A stretch of DNA of 40,466 nt from an uncultured Pelagibacteraceae bacterium. Its GTDB lineage: Bacteria > Pseudomonadota > Alphaproteobacteria > Pelagibacterales > Pelagibacteraceae. Position 1 is the stretch's first letter. The number at the start of each line of letters is the position of its first letter. Location: contig CACJSX010000006.1 in the NCBI GenBank assembly GCA_902596185.1, positions 1-40,466 on the forward strand. Direction: 5' to 3'. The position numbers and the translations under genes are program-made. A model generated the notes under the pieces. It saw only the letters and a list, made by a program, of their open reading frames with translations. It ran no database searches and was not told the DNA's origin. Positions 32,450 to 40,466 of this stretch are shown one piece after another.

Positions 32450-34320
32450 TAAGCTATATGCTTAATAGACTTTCTTTTGACATGTGACAACAAAATATAT
32501 ACGGCTGCTGGGGTAATACCATCTATTCTTAAAGCCTGACCCATTGTTTTAGGCTTTATTTCCTTAAATTTAGCTTTTACCTCATTAGATAAACCTGAAA
32601 GTCCATCATAATTGATTTTTTCGGGTATAATTAGGTTTTCATCCCTCTTAAACGCTAAAATATCAGCTTTTTGCTTCTTTAAATATCCGCTATAATGAGC
32701 GTTGATTTCAACTTGTGCATCAACTTCTTTGCTAAAAAAAGGTATATCAGACCATATTTCTCTAATTTTACTCATATTTACCCCTTTTTGCGTTAAAACT
32801 TCGCTAGATGATCTCAATATTCCGTCTTTTGCTATTTTTATTCCAAATTTCTCTGCTTTAGATGGTGAAATCTTGGATTCATTCATTTTTATATTTATTT
32901 GTCTGATTTGCTCAAATTTACTCAAATACATAACTTTTCTCTCATCACCTATTAAACCAATCTCTATTCCCTTTGCAGTTAATCTTTGATCGGCATTATC
33001 AGATCGCAAAGTCAATCGATACTCAGCTCTTGATGTAAACATACGGTATGGTTCAGCTACTCCTTTTGTAACCAAATCATCAATCATTACTCCAATGTAA
33101 GCGTCAGATCTATCTAGTATAAATGGTTCCAATTTTTTAACAGACAAAGCAGCATTTATTCCAGCTATAAGGCCTTGTGCAGCAGCTTCCTCATATCCTG
33201 TTGTTCCGTTAATCTGACCAGCAAGATAGAGATTGCTTATCTTCTTGGTTTCAAGTGTTAAAAATAGTTCACGTGGGTCTATATAGTCATATTCTATTGC
33301 ATATCCTGGTCTTAATATAGTAACACTCTCTAAACCGTTGATATTATTACATATTTCATATTGTACCTCGGCTGGAAGTGATGTAGATATACCATTTGGG
33401 TAAATTGTATGATCATTTAGACCTTCTGGTTCTAAAAATATCTGGTGACGCATTTTATCTGCAAATTTTACTATTTTATCTTCTATAGACGGACAATATC
33501 TTGGGCCTACTCCTTTTATAATACCTGAGTACATTGCGCTCTTAGATAAATTCTTTTCTATAATTTTATGAACCTTCTGATTTGTATATGTCATTCGGCA
33601 TGACACTTGTTTGTTCAAATTTTTTTTTGTTAAGAATGAAAAGAAATAAGGATCGTCATCTGCGAATTGTTCTTCTAAGTTTTCAAAATTAATAGTTCTT
33701 GCATCTAACCTTGGTGGTGTACCAGTTTTTAATCTTCCAATTTTAAAATCGTATTTAGCTAATTGTTCACTCAAACCTGTAGAAGGTTTTTCATCATATC
33801 TACCAGCAGGAGTTCTTTCATCACCTATATGTATCAAACCATTTAAAAAAGTTCCTGTTGTGAGTATTATCTTATTAGATAGAACTTTCTTACCCTCTTT
33901 AGTTTCAAACCCAGTTATTGCATTTTTTTCAAAAATAAACTTAATTACAGGATCAGAAAAAACGCTTAAATTACAATAGTTTAGCAATTTTTCTTGCATG
34001 TATTTACGATAAAGTGATCTATCTGATTGAGTTCTGGGTCCTCTGACTGCTGGTCCTCTGCTTCTATTTAATAATCTAAATTGTATGCCTGATTTATCTG
34101 CAACATCTCCCATAACGCCATCAAGAGCATCTATTTCTCTAACCAAATGTCCTTTTCCCAAACCGCCTATTGCTGGGTTACATGACATCTCACCAATAGT
34201 TTCTATTTTGTGAGTGAATAAGGCAGTGTTTACTCCTAGACGAGCTGATGCGGCTGCTGCCTCGCAACCTGCATGCCCACCACCTATTACCACTACATCA
34301 AATGATAAATCATTTTTCAT
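32449..34320 (-). CDS. mnmG: tRNA U34 carboxymethylaminomethyl-modifying enzyme, FAD subunit MnmG (GidA)
   Basis: With MnmE, forms cmnm5U34 at the wobble position of tRNAs for split codon boxes. The FAD-binding [10 protein letters not shown] lies at residues 13-22. [21 protein letters not shown] near 46-66, [14 protein letters not shown] near 89-102 and [11 protein letters not shown] near 277-287 are invariant family blocks. The C-terminal helical domain holds LSNEVKAKF and [14 protein letters not shown]. Length 623 is standard. The unusually open 117-base upstream gap may hold its promoter. Confidence 0.98.
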   Translation of the reverse strand: MKNDLSFDVVVIGGGHAGCEAAAASARLGVNTALFTHKIETIGEMSCNPAIGGLGKGHLVREIDALDGVMGDVADKSGIQFRLLNRSRGPAVRGPRTQSDRSLYRKYMQEKLLNYCNLSVFSDPVIKFIFEKNAITGFETKEGKKVLSNKIILTTGTFLNGLIHIGDERTPAGRYDEKPSTGLSEQLAKYDFKIGRLKTGTPPRLDARTINFENLEEQFADDDPYFFSFLTKKNLNKQVSCRMTYTNQKVHKIIEKNLSKSAMYSGIIKGVGPRYCPSIEDKIVKFADKMRHQIFLEPEGLNDHTIYPNGISTSLPAEVQYEICNNINGLESVTILRPGYAIEYDYIDPRELFLTLETKKISNLYLAGQINGTTGYEEAAAQGLIAGINAALSVKKLEPFILDRSDAYIGVMIDDLVTKGVAEPYRMFTSRAEYRLTLRSDNADQRLTAKGIEIGLIGDERKVMYLSKFEQIRQINIKMNESKISPSKAEKFGIKIAKDGILRSSSEVLTQKGVNMSKIREIWSDIPFFSKEVDAQVEINAHYSGYLKKQKADILAFKRDENLIIPEKINYDGLSGLSNEVKAKFKEIKPKTMGQALRIDGITPAAVYILLSHVKRKSIKHIA

Positions 34321-34437
34321 ATCCCGAATTTATAGGTGATTATATAATTTACAAGATAGGCTTATTTTTTTGTAAATAAGCTAATATTATCAACGTTTTT
34401 AGTTAAAAAATTGCAAAAAAACCAACAAAATAGGGTA
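34321..34437. other. Intergenic region between mnmE and mnmG: hairpin and possible -10
   Basis: This 117-base gap interrupts an otherwise tight cluster. It contains an 8-bp inverted repeat GCTTATTT / AAATAAGC (34360-34367 with 34374-34381) without a T tract. A perfect TATAAT lies on the minus strand at 34344-34339, about 20 bases before the mnmG ATG, without an obvious -35. A promoter for mnmG-rsmG-parAB is the simplest reading. I see no clear DnaA boxes. Confidence 0.35.
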
Positions 34438-35769
34438 TTACTTCCCGATACAAAAATCGTTGAAAATACTACCTAATATCTCCTCTACATCAACTTTTCC
34501 GACTATCATACCTAAATGTCTAGTAGCTAATCTTAAATCTTCTGCAGCTTTATCAAAGTCTTCGATTTCTTTTTTTTGATTAAAGTTATTTAGATGATCC
34601 AAAGACTGTTGCAAATGTTGCCTGTGTCTTTCTCTCGTAATTAAAATATCATCACTTGTGATAAATTTATTTTTTAAATTATTTTTTATTTTTAAAATTA
34701 ATTCATCTATATTTTCGTTTTCTTTAATTGAGATTAAGACATGATTTGTTTTTTTAATTTCTGGACTAATATTTTTTTCTAAAAGATCAGACTTATTTAC
34801 AACTAGAATAGCATTTTCATCTAGCAAATCCTTCAAAACATCAGTAAAATCGAGCCTTTTTGCGTCAATTACAACAAGCTTTAAATCTGCTTCTTCTGCT
34901 GTTTTTAAAGATAATTTAATACCTTTTTTTTCTATTTCATCTTTAGAGTCTCTTATCCCGGCTGTATCAGATATAACAACTGGATATCCGTCGATGTTAA
35001 GATGAGTTTCAATTACATCTCTAGTCGTGCCAGCGATTTCAGAAACAATTGCAACATCACGATTAGATAAATGATTCATCAAACTAGACTTTCCTGCATT
35101 AGTTGGTCCAAGTATAGCAATCTTAAATCCTTCTCTAATTCTTTCTCCAACTTTTTGATCATTTAATATTTTTTTAATTTTAATTTTAACTTCATCTGTA
35201 CTATTTTTGATTTCATCTAAAATATTATTTGGTAGATCTTCTTCTGGAAAATCTATTTTCGCCTCAACATGCGATAGAATTTTTAACAGTTTTTCTCTAA
35301 GGGAATTAAATTGATCTGCTGATTTTCCATTCATTATTTTTATTGCTTGTTGCCTTTGAATTTCGGTTTCAGATGAAATTAAATCAGCAATACTTTCTGC
35401 CTTTAATAAATTTATTTTTCCATTTTGAAATGCAAGTTTTGTAAACTCCCCAGGCTCAGCTAATCTACAATTTTGTATAGATGATAGAGAAGAGTGCAGG
35501 GCATCTACAACTGCTTTGCTCCCATGAACCTGTATCTCTGCCATATCCTCACCTGTGTAGCTCTCAGGACCAGGAAACCAAAGGATAATTCCCTCGTCTA
35601 TAAGCTCAGAATTGTTGATTTTGCTAATTTTTCTTAATGTTGCGACTCTAGGCTTCGGCAATGAAAGTTTTGTTAATTTCTTTAAAACCTTGGCAGTTTC
35701 TGGTCCAGATATTCTAATTACAGCCACCCCAGATATTCCTGGTCCAGTAGATAAAGCAAATATGGTCAT
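34438..35769 (-). CDS. mnmE: tRNA modification GTPase MnmE (TrmE)
   Basis: GTPase partner of MnmG. An N-terminal tetrahydrofolate-binding domain (about 1-115) includes GPGISGVAVIRISGP and FPGPESYTGEDMAEIQVHGS. A helical domain follows, with the G domain inserted around 215-370 (GPTNAGKSSLMN, AGTTRDVIE, DTAGIRDS, NKSD). It ends FCIGK, the invariant C-terminal Cys-Ile-Gly-Lys motif, so it is intact. Length 443. The TPR-sulfotransferase gene separates it from rho, its usual alphaproteobacterial neighbour. Confidence 0.98.
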   Translation of the reverse strand: MTIFALSTGPGISGVAVIRISGPETAKVLKKLTKLSLPKPRVATLRKISKINNSELIDEGIILWFPGPESYTGEDMAEIQVHGSKAVVDALHSSLSSIQNCRLAEPGEFTKLAFQNGKINLLKAESIADLISSETEIQRQQAIKIMNGKSADQFNSLREKLLKILSHVEAKIDFPEEDLPNNILDEIKNSTDEVKIKIKKILNDQKVGERIREGFKIAILGPTNAGKSSLMNHLSNRDVAIVSEIAGTTRDVIETHLNIDGYPVVISDTAGIRDSKDEIEKKGIKLSLKTAEEADLKLVVIDAKRLDFTDVLKDLLDENAILVVNKSDLLEKNISPEIKKTNHVLISIKENENIDELILKIKNNLKNKFITSDDILITRERHRQHLQQSLDHLNNFNQKKEIEDFDKAAEDLRLATRHLGMIVGKVDVEEILGSIFNDFCIGK

Positions 35770-35809
35770 TATTGATTAATCATACAAGATTAATTTATAA
35801 TTTAAAAAT

Positions 35810-37393
35810 CTATTTTAAAATACTGAACATTTCTTCCAAATATTTATCGAAGTTAATATTGCTGTTTAAAGAAGTTTTGTATATTGGTTGTCTAGCCTGT
35901 GAAACACTTACAGTCTTGATTGGGGTTTTGCTATTTTTTTCTGGATTTAAACATTTATCATCCCACTCAAGATCACAAAATTCTAAAATTTTTTTAATCT
36001 CTTTCTCTTTATCGTTCACTAAACTTTCGTATTCAACGTCAAGAATGGAATGAGAAATTTTTGATTTCCAAAAAATCATTAAGTCAGAGTAAAGATTATA
36101 GTAACTTGCAATATCTTTTGGATCGTTTGCCCAATCCATCATTGATGAGGCAAAACTATTTTTAAATAAAGATAAACAATTATCTTTTGGATTTCTATAA
36201 CAATGGATAATTTTGCTGTTAGGGAAAAATAGCTTAATGAAACCAAGCCATCTAAAATTTGGAGGTGCTTTATCAGTTATAATCTTTTCCTCAATATTAT
36301 ATATATTTAAGTGTTCTAAATATTCTGATGATATTATATTTTTTAAATAATTTTGGTTTTCAGTTATTTTGAATTTATTAAATTTTAAATCTTCATAAAA
36401 GTTTTTTTTTAGAATTTGCTGTAAGTATACTAGCTCTCCAGCTCCATACACCTCGCTATGAGATGCAATGATTTGTTCTGTTAAAGTAGTACCTGATCTG
36501 GGCATTCCACAAATGAAAATGATTTTTTTTTGAGGAATATCTTTATTCGTTTTTTCAAAATCAATACTTTCAAAAGTTTTAATTATATTTTTAAATAATT
36601 TTTTTTCTTTTTCTAAGTTAGATCCAAATTTTTTATACCTTAATTTATTTGCTTCATTTAAAAAATTAAAAGCTTTATCATAATTTTTTAAATCATCGTA
36701 AGCTTTTCCTAGTGAAAAATATAAGTCTATTTTTTTTTCATTATCTAATTTATCTGGATTATTTAAGCTTTCCATTTGATTTAAATGATCAATAGTTTCT
36801 TTTTTTTCTAAAGAATATTTTGAGATTGAACTTTTTAATTTATGTGCACTTATATGATTGGGATCGATAGATATTATTTCCTCTATAACTCTTTTGGCAT
36901 CTTCAACTTTATTAAAACTATGATAAGCAGCGGCAAGAGAAAACATGAATCCAAGGCTGTGAAACATGGGAATATCTTTATTTTCTTTCAGTAAATTTAA
37001 AGCTTTTTTGTATAAATCTATTGCTCCATCATAATCATTATATATTTCTTTAAGATTGGCATAATTATTATATGCATTTATATATTTTGGATTAATCTTT
37101 AAAATTTTTTCATAAAGATCTCTAGATCTTTCTAATTTTCCAACAGCTTTTAACGAATTTGCACAATTATTCATTGCTGCAATGTTATCTTGATTATGTT
37201 TTAGTGATTCTTCAAAATAATTTATTGCTCTATTATGCTGAGATCTACCTTGATAAGCCATACCAATTAAATTTAAAAGATAATCGTTATTTGGTACTTT
37301 CTTTAAAATTTTTTGTCCGTCTTCAATGACTTTATTAAAATTTTTAGCTTTTAGGTAATTATTTAAAATGCTAACTTTTTTTACTAAATCCAT
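35810..37393 (-). CDS. TPR-repeat protein with C-terminal sulfotransferase domain
   Basis: Residues 1-260 contain about five to six tetratricopeptide repeats (NLIGMAYQGRSQHNRAINYF; NYANLKEIYNDYDGAIDLYK; YFSLGKAYDDLKNYDKAFNF). From about 288 a sulfotransferase domain starts with IIFICGMPRSGTTLTEQII (PAPS 5'-phosphosulfate loop at about 296-304). HSEVYGAGEL follows, and IIHCYRNPKDNCLSLFKNSF supplies the 3'-phosphate-binding part. No signal peptide is seen. The TPR part may bind a protein or peptide acceptor; the substrate is unknown. Such TPR fusions recur in marine alphaproteobacteria, as far as I know. It is inserted between mnmE and rho, 29 bases after rho's stop. Confidence 0.88.
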   Translation of the reverse strand: MDLVKKVSILNNYLKAKNFNKVIEDGQKILKKVPNNDYLLNLIGMAYQGRSQHNRAINYFEESLKHNQDNIAAMNNCANSLKAVGKLERSRDLYEKILKINPKYINAYNNYANLKEIYNDYDGAIDLYKKALNLLKENKDIPMFHSLGFMFSLAAAYHSFNKVEDAKRVIEEIISIDPNHISAHKLKSSISKYSLEKKETIDHLNQMESLNNPDKLDNEKKIDLYFSLGKAYDDLKNYDKAFNFLNEANKLRYKKFGSNLEKEKKLFKNIIKTFESIDFEKTNKDIPQKKIIFICGMPRSGTTLTEQIIASHSEVYGAGELVYLQQILKKNFYEDLKFNKFKITENQNYLKNIISSEYLEHLNIYNIEEKIITDKAPPNFRWLGFIKLFFPNSKIIHCYRNPKDNCLSLFKNSFASSMMDWANDPKDIASYYNLYSDLMIFWKSKISHSILDVEYESLVNDKEKEIKKILEFCDLEWDDKCLNPEKNSKTPIKTVSVSQARQPIYKTSLNSNINFDKYLEEMFSILK

Positions 37394-37422
37394 ATAAATG
37401 CTTAATTGTTAAAACATTCATC

Positions 37423-38691
37423 TTATGATGGTTTGTTCATCGAATTAAAGAATTCAGCATTATTTTTTGTATCTTTCAATTTTGAATTTATAAATTCAAT
37501 TGCGTCCATGGTCCCCATTGGGGCTATGATTCTTCTCAAAACATTCATCTTTTGAAGGTCATTTTTGTCAAATAGAAGCTCTTCTCTTCTCGTGCCTGAT
37601 TTTGTGATATCAATTGCTGGATAAATTCTTTTGTCAGCTATTTTTCTATCTAATACTGTTTCACTGTTACCGGTACCTTTAAACTCCTCAAAAATTACCT
37701 CATCCATTCTGCTTCCTGTATCAATTAATGCTGTAGAGATAATAGTCAGAGAGCCTCCTTCCTCAATATTTCTCGCAGCACCAAAAAATCTCTTGGGTCT
37801 TTGAAGCGCGTTAGCATCAACACCACCAGTAAGAACTTTACCAGAACTAGGAATAACTGCGTTATATGCTCTTCCTAATCTAGTTATAGAGTCCAATAAT
37901 ATTACAACGTCTTTCTTGTGCTCTGTTAATCTTTTAGCTTTTTCAATAACCATCTCAGCAACAGCAACGTGCCTTTGAGCTGGTTCATCAAAAGTTGAGC
38001 TAATTACCTCGCCTTTAACTGTCCGCTGCATATCTGTGACTTCCTCTGGACGTTCATCAATTAATAAAACTATCAAATAACATTCTGGATAATTTTTTGC
38101 TATTGAGTTTGCTATACTTTGCAATATCATAGTTTTTCCCGCTTTTGGTGGGGAAATTATTATTGACCTTTGACCCTTTCCAATGGGACTAACTAAATCA
38201 ATTAATCTTGGTGTAAGATCTTGTTTTTTTTCTACTTTAATTTTTTCAACCTCCATAACCAATTGCTTATCAGGATATAATGGAGTTAAGTTATCAAATG
38301 CTATTTTATGTCTAGCTTTTTCAGGTTCCTCAAAATTTATTTTGCTTACTTGCAATAAAGCAAAATATCTTTCTCCTTCTTTTGGAGCTCTAACGGGTCC
38401 CTCAACTGTATCTCCAGTTCTTAAACCATATTTTCTAATTTGACTAGGGCTCACATAGATATCATCTGGTCCTGGTAGATAATTTGACTCCATTGCCCTT
38501 AAAAAGCCAAACCCATCCTGCAAAAGTTGTAAAACACCCGCCCCGGTAATTTCCTCTTTCTCTGCTACTTTTTTTAATATTGCAAAAAGTATTTCTTGTT
38601 TTCTTAATGTGCTGGCGTTTTCTATACCAAGCTCTTCTGCTTGTGTTATAAGCTGTTCAGATGATTTGAGTTTTAGTTCTTGAATGTTCAT
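37423..38691 (-). CDS. rho: Transcription termination factor Rho
   Basis: Hexameric RNA helicase that ends transcription at C-rich unstructured sites. The N-terminal Rho domain is at about 5-48, followed by the cold-shock RNA-binding motif DGFGFLR at 59-65. The ATPase domain carries Walker A PPKAGKT at 181-187, [14 protein letters not shown] near 208-221 and [10 protein letters not shown] near 267-276. Length 422 matches Escherichia coli Rho. Given the scarcity of intrinsic terminators and the abutting convergent genes in this window, Rho may do much of the termination. That is inference. Confidence 0.98.
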   Translation of the reverse strand: MNIQELKLKSSEQLITQAEELGIENASTLRKQEILFAILKKVAEKEEITGAGVLQLLQDGFGFLRAMESNYLPGPDDIYVSPSQIRKYGLRTGDTVEGPVRAPKEGERYFALLQVSKINFEEPEKARHKIAFDNLTPLYPDKQLVMEVEKIKVEKKQDLTPRLIDLVSPIGKGQRSIIISPPKAGKTMILQSIANSIAKNYPECYLIVLLIDERPEEVTDMQRTVKGEVISSTFDEPAQRHVAVAEMVIEKAKRLTEHKKDVVILLDSITRLGRAYNAVIPSSGKVLTGGVDANALQRPKRFFGAARNIEEGGSLTIISTALIDTGSRMDEVIFEEFKGTGNSETVLDRKIADKRIYPAIDITKSGTRREELLFDKNDLQKMNVLRRIIAPMGTMDAIEFINSKLKDTKNNAEFFNSMNKPS

Positions 38692-38702
38692 GGTTAATTT
38701 TT

Positions 38703-38718
38703 TGATAAGGACTTATCA
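38703..38718. repeat. Inverted repeat in the rho leader
   Basis: TGATAAG, GA, CTTATCA: a perfect 7-bp inverted repeat with a 2-base centre, ending 11 bases before the rho ATG. It sits at the predicted transcript start, so it could be an operator or, with a longer loop, a 5' hairpin. Rho is autoregulated in other bacteria, which makes a leader element plausible. Confidence 0.45.
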
Positions 38719-38727
38719 GATGATACT

Positions 38728-38755
38728 AATATATATGCTCTTTAGAGTATTACAA
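38728..38755 (-). promoter_or_regulatory. Candidate sigma-70 promoter of rho
   Basis: On the minus strand TTGTAA (38755-38750) and TATATT (38733-38728) are 16 bases apart. The start site would fall near 38721, leaving a leader of about 30 bases that contains the inverted repeat at 38703-38718. The surrounding 119-base gap has no ORF. Confidence 0.42.
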
Positions 38756-38810
38756 GACAGTTAGTTAAATATAATAAAAATGAGTAAAATAAGGGGTTTT
38801 TTGAGCATTT

Positions 38811-39338
38811 TTAATAATTATTTCTAAACTCTTTAGAAAAATCATCGACTTTTGACCAATCTGTAAATTCAAATGATTGGGAAGTATCTGTCGGGCCCTT
38901 AGTGATAAACATAATAAATTTAATTATGTATTTATCAAAAAAGTTGTAATTTGGATAATCAACCTTACCGGCAAACACACATATTTTATTTGGTTTCCAT
39001 TTAGATATTTTTAAAAATTTATTAATGTAAGGATTTGTTTCTGCTGTATTCTTTTCTGGTTTTCTTGCAACAACATTAACTGAAAAAAAAGCACTTTTTT
39101 TTTGATCTAAAATGTTTTTGTTTAAATTAATAAATTTGTAAAGTTCTTTAGAATGTTTACCATATCTAATGCTAGCGCCGATTATAATTTTTTCAAAATT
39201 AGATAAATTAACTTTTTTAGAGTCTTCTAAAGAAAGAAGCTCTACCAGATTTCCATCAGTTAGAAAATTTTTTATTCTTTGACAAATCTTTTTTGTATGA
39301 CCGTCTGTAGTTGAATAGATAATTAAAAATTTAGACAT
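38811..39338 (-). CDS. hemG: Flavodoxin-type protoporphyrinogen IX dehydrogenase HemG
   Basis: FMN-binding flavodoxin-fold protein of 175 residues. The FMN phosphate loop is YSTTDGHTKKI near 8-18 and the second flavodoxin strand is FEKIIIGASIRYGKHSKEL near 48-66. The C-terminal stretch TKGPTDTSQSFEFTDW matches the HemG hallmark PTDxSxxxEYTDW. HemG oxidises protoporphyrinogen IX with a quinone acceptor, the step just before ferrochelatase, and hemH lies immediately upstream in the same direction, 12 bases away. Many alphaproteobacteria use HemJ at this step, so HemG here is of some note. Confidence 0.88.
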   Translation of the reverse strand: MSKFLIIYSTTDGHTKKICQRIKNFLTDGNLVELLSLEDSKKVNLSNFEKIIIGASIRYGKHSKELYKFINLNKNILDQKKSAFFSVNVVARKPEKNTAETNPYINKFLKISKWKPNKICVFAGKVDYPNYNFFDKYIIKFIMFITKGPTDTSQSFEFTDWSKVDDFSKEFRNNY

Positions 39339-39350
39339 ATTTAGATGGTC

Positions 39351-40466
39351 TTATGATTTATTCATGATTTGTTGTGGCATTTTTTCATAAAACTTTTTAT
39401 CTAACTGATATTCTATATCTTCTTTATCTTGTGCAGAACCCTCTGCTTGTATAAATGTATATTTTGCAAAATCTTTACACCAATTCTCTTTAGTGTTTAA
39501 ACACTCTATTGGATATATGTTTCCGCCCCAATGTTTTGCCTCATTTACAAGTTCATGACCCAGTTCATCGGTAGTTTCCAGGCAGTCAGCAACAAAACTT
39601 GGAGAATATATGGCTATTTCTTTTTTTCCATCAGTAATTAATTTTTTCACCACTTCTTCAGTATAAGGAGTTATCCACTCTTCAGATCCAAAACGGCTTT
39701 GAAAACTCATCATACATTGCTCTGGTCTTATATTCTTTAAATTATTTGTTATAAGACAAAATGTTTCGTAGCAATGTCTGTAATAATCATCACCCTTATT
39801 AACAATTCTTCTTTTTTGCATGCCGTGAAAAGTAATTATTAAGTTGTCAATTTTTTTTCCTTCTTGTTGTAATTCATTAATTTTGGCATCAACCTGTTTT
39901 ACAGAATTGTCTATAAACGCATGTGTTCTATGAAAATTTGTAATAACTTCAAAAGTTGGGATCTTAACTCTTTTTGACAATTCCTTTGCTAATGCGTCTA
40001 TTCCTGAAGCTATTGTGCTTTCGGAGTATTGAGGAAACATTGGTATAACCAGTAACTTTGTTGCACCAATACCTTTTTTTAAATCATTTTCCCAGCTATC
40101 ATAAACTTCATTCACATATGGGGGCGACAAAAGAAAAGCGTGATTTACTTCTACATGTCCATTGGGATCAATTTTTTTTAACTCTTCTCTAACATTGTTT
40201 GTAAAATCTCTTGTATTGGTAATTAAAGGAAAGCTCTTTCCATCCCAGATCCTTGCATATAGCTTGGCAGATTTTTTGGGTCTAAAAGGTAATACAAAAC
40301 AATTTAAAATTATTTTCCATAACCATGGATTTATATCGACAACTCTTGGATCTCCTAAAAATTTTCTAAGATATTTTCTTAAAGCTTTAGTGGTTGGTTC
40401 AGAAGGAGATCCTAGTTGAACGAACACAACTTTGGTTTTTCTTTTTGGGTGTGTATATATCTGCTT
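39351..40466 (-). CDS. hemH: Ferrochelatase HemH (5' end beyond the window)
   Basis: Inserts ferrous iron into protoporphyrin IX to make heme. The opening strand TKVVFVQLGSPSEPTTKALR matches the LLxNLGTPxxPT start of the family. LRKFLGDPRVVD, FPQYSESTIASG, ITFHGMQKRRI (catalytic His) and FQSRFGSEEWITPYTE follow. The reading frame stays open from the first family block to the right edge (13 extra codons: KQIYTHPKRKTKV). A GTG at 40427 would begin in the middle of the first beta strand, so the true start lies outside. The C-terminus is complete. Confidence 0.93.
   Translation of the reverse strand, partial: KQIYTHPKRKTKVVFVQLGSPSEPTTKALRKYLRKFLGDPRVVDINPWLWKIILNCFVLPFRPKKSAKLYARIWDGKSFPLITNTRDFTNNVREELKKIDPNGHVEVNHAFLLSPPYVNEVYDSWENDLKKGIGATKLLVIPMFPQYSESTIASGIDALAKELSKRVKIPTFEVITNFHRTHAFIDNSVKQVDAKINELQQEGKKIDNLIITFHGMQKRRIVNKGDDYYRHCYETFCLITNNLKNIRPEQCMMSFQSRFGSEEWITPYTEEVVKKLITDGKKEIAIYSPSFVADCLETTDELGHELVNEAKHWGGNIYPIECLNTKENWCKDFAKYTFIQAEGSAQDKEDIEYQLDKKFYEKMPQQIMNKS

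Noticed and set aside
33268..33280. Second parS-like CACGTG in mnmG
   Set aside because: Only the central hexamer matches (TTCACGTGGG); the flanking arms of parS are absent.
40162..40427. GTG at 40427-40425 as the start of ferrochelatase
   Set aside because: It would begin inside the first beta strand; the frame continues open to the window edge with family-like residues, so the gene is treated as 5'-truncated by the window.
1..40466. tRNA, rRNA, CRISPR, insertion sequence or prophage
   Set aside because: No GC-rich cloverleaf-like stretch, no regularly spaced repeats, no transposase, integrase or phage structural protein was recognised by reading both strands.

Overview
The window reads as a stretch of chromosome from a SAR11-type marine alphaproteobacterium (Candidatus Pelagibacter or a close relative). 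Three things point there. Base composition is very AT-rich in coding and non-coding DNA. Genes are packed with overlaps or gaps of a few bases. Gene order follows alphaproteobacterial clusters with members missing. I see no rRNA, tRNA, CRISPR array, insertion sequence, prophage or other mobile element. No gene-free stretch exceeds 300 bases; the longest is 222 bases, between the porin and the DUF3576 lipoprotein.

Region 1-9346, mostly minus strand, is the cluster murJ - trpS - nfuA - tsaB - fur - miaB - phoH - ybeY - lnt (lnt runs off the left edge). Genes often found in it (rimI, corC/tlyC) are absent, and TsaB is unusually short. A cell-wall/polysaccharide pair, a secreted deacetylase (+) and a Bax-like glucosaminidase (-), sits between nfuA and tsaB. 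Region 9399-14906 holds malic enzyme (maeB) and an envelope group: BON lipoprotein (DolP/YraP-like), rsmI and an LpoA-like PBP activator, followed by rdgB.

Region 14943-18741 is the grpE-dnaK-dnaJ chaperone set, without hrcA. A sulfotransferase follows, then dapB, nth and a PfkB-family kinase. Region 22061-24441 is a knot of small, tightly abutting genes: a 39-residue ArfA-like ribosome-rescue factor, a winged-helix regulator with a degenerate receiver, an L,D-transpeptidase-fold protein, yggS and a ThiE-like protein. Then comes the main porin, with a strong terminator, a good ribosome binding site and the only roomy upstream region of the window.

Region 25592-40466 is the alphaproteobacterial DUF3576 - leuS - lptE - holA / parB - parA - rsmG - mnmG - mnmE - rho - hem block, usually near the replication origin. 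A perfect 16-bp parS palindrome lies inside the start of rsmG. A TPR-sulfotransferase is inserted between mnmE and rho. A HemG-type flavodoxin and ferrochelatase (running off the right edge) close the window.

Most of the content is core housekeeping: translation quality control, envelope biogenesis, protein folding, chromosome segregation and heme synthesis. The less ordinary material is the very small arfA gene, the parS embedded in rsmG, convergent genes sharing one TTAA as a double stop codon, a terminator that also encodes the end of a protein, an altered iron-sulfur ligand pattern in Nth, a short TsaB, and three accessory insertions (deacetylase/Bax, sulfotransferase, TPR-sulfotransferase) in otherwise conserved gene orders.
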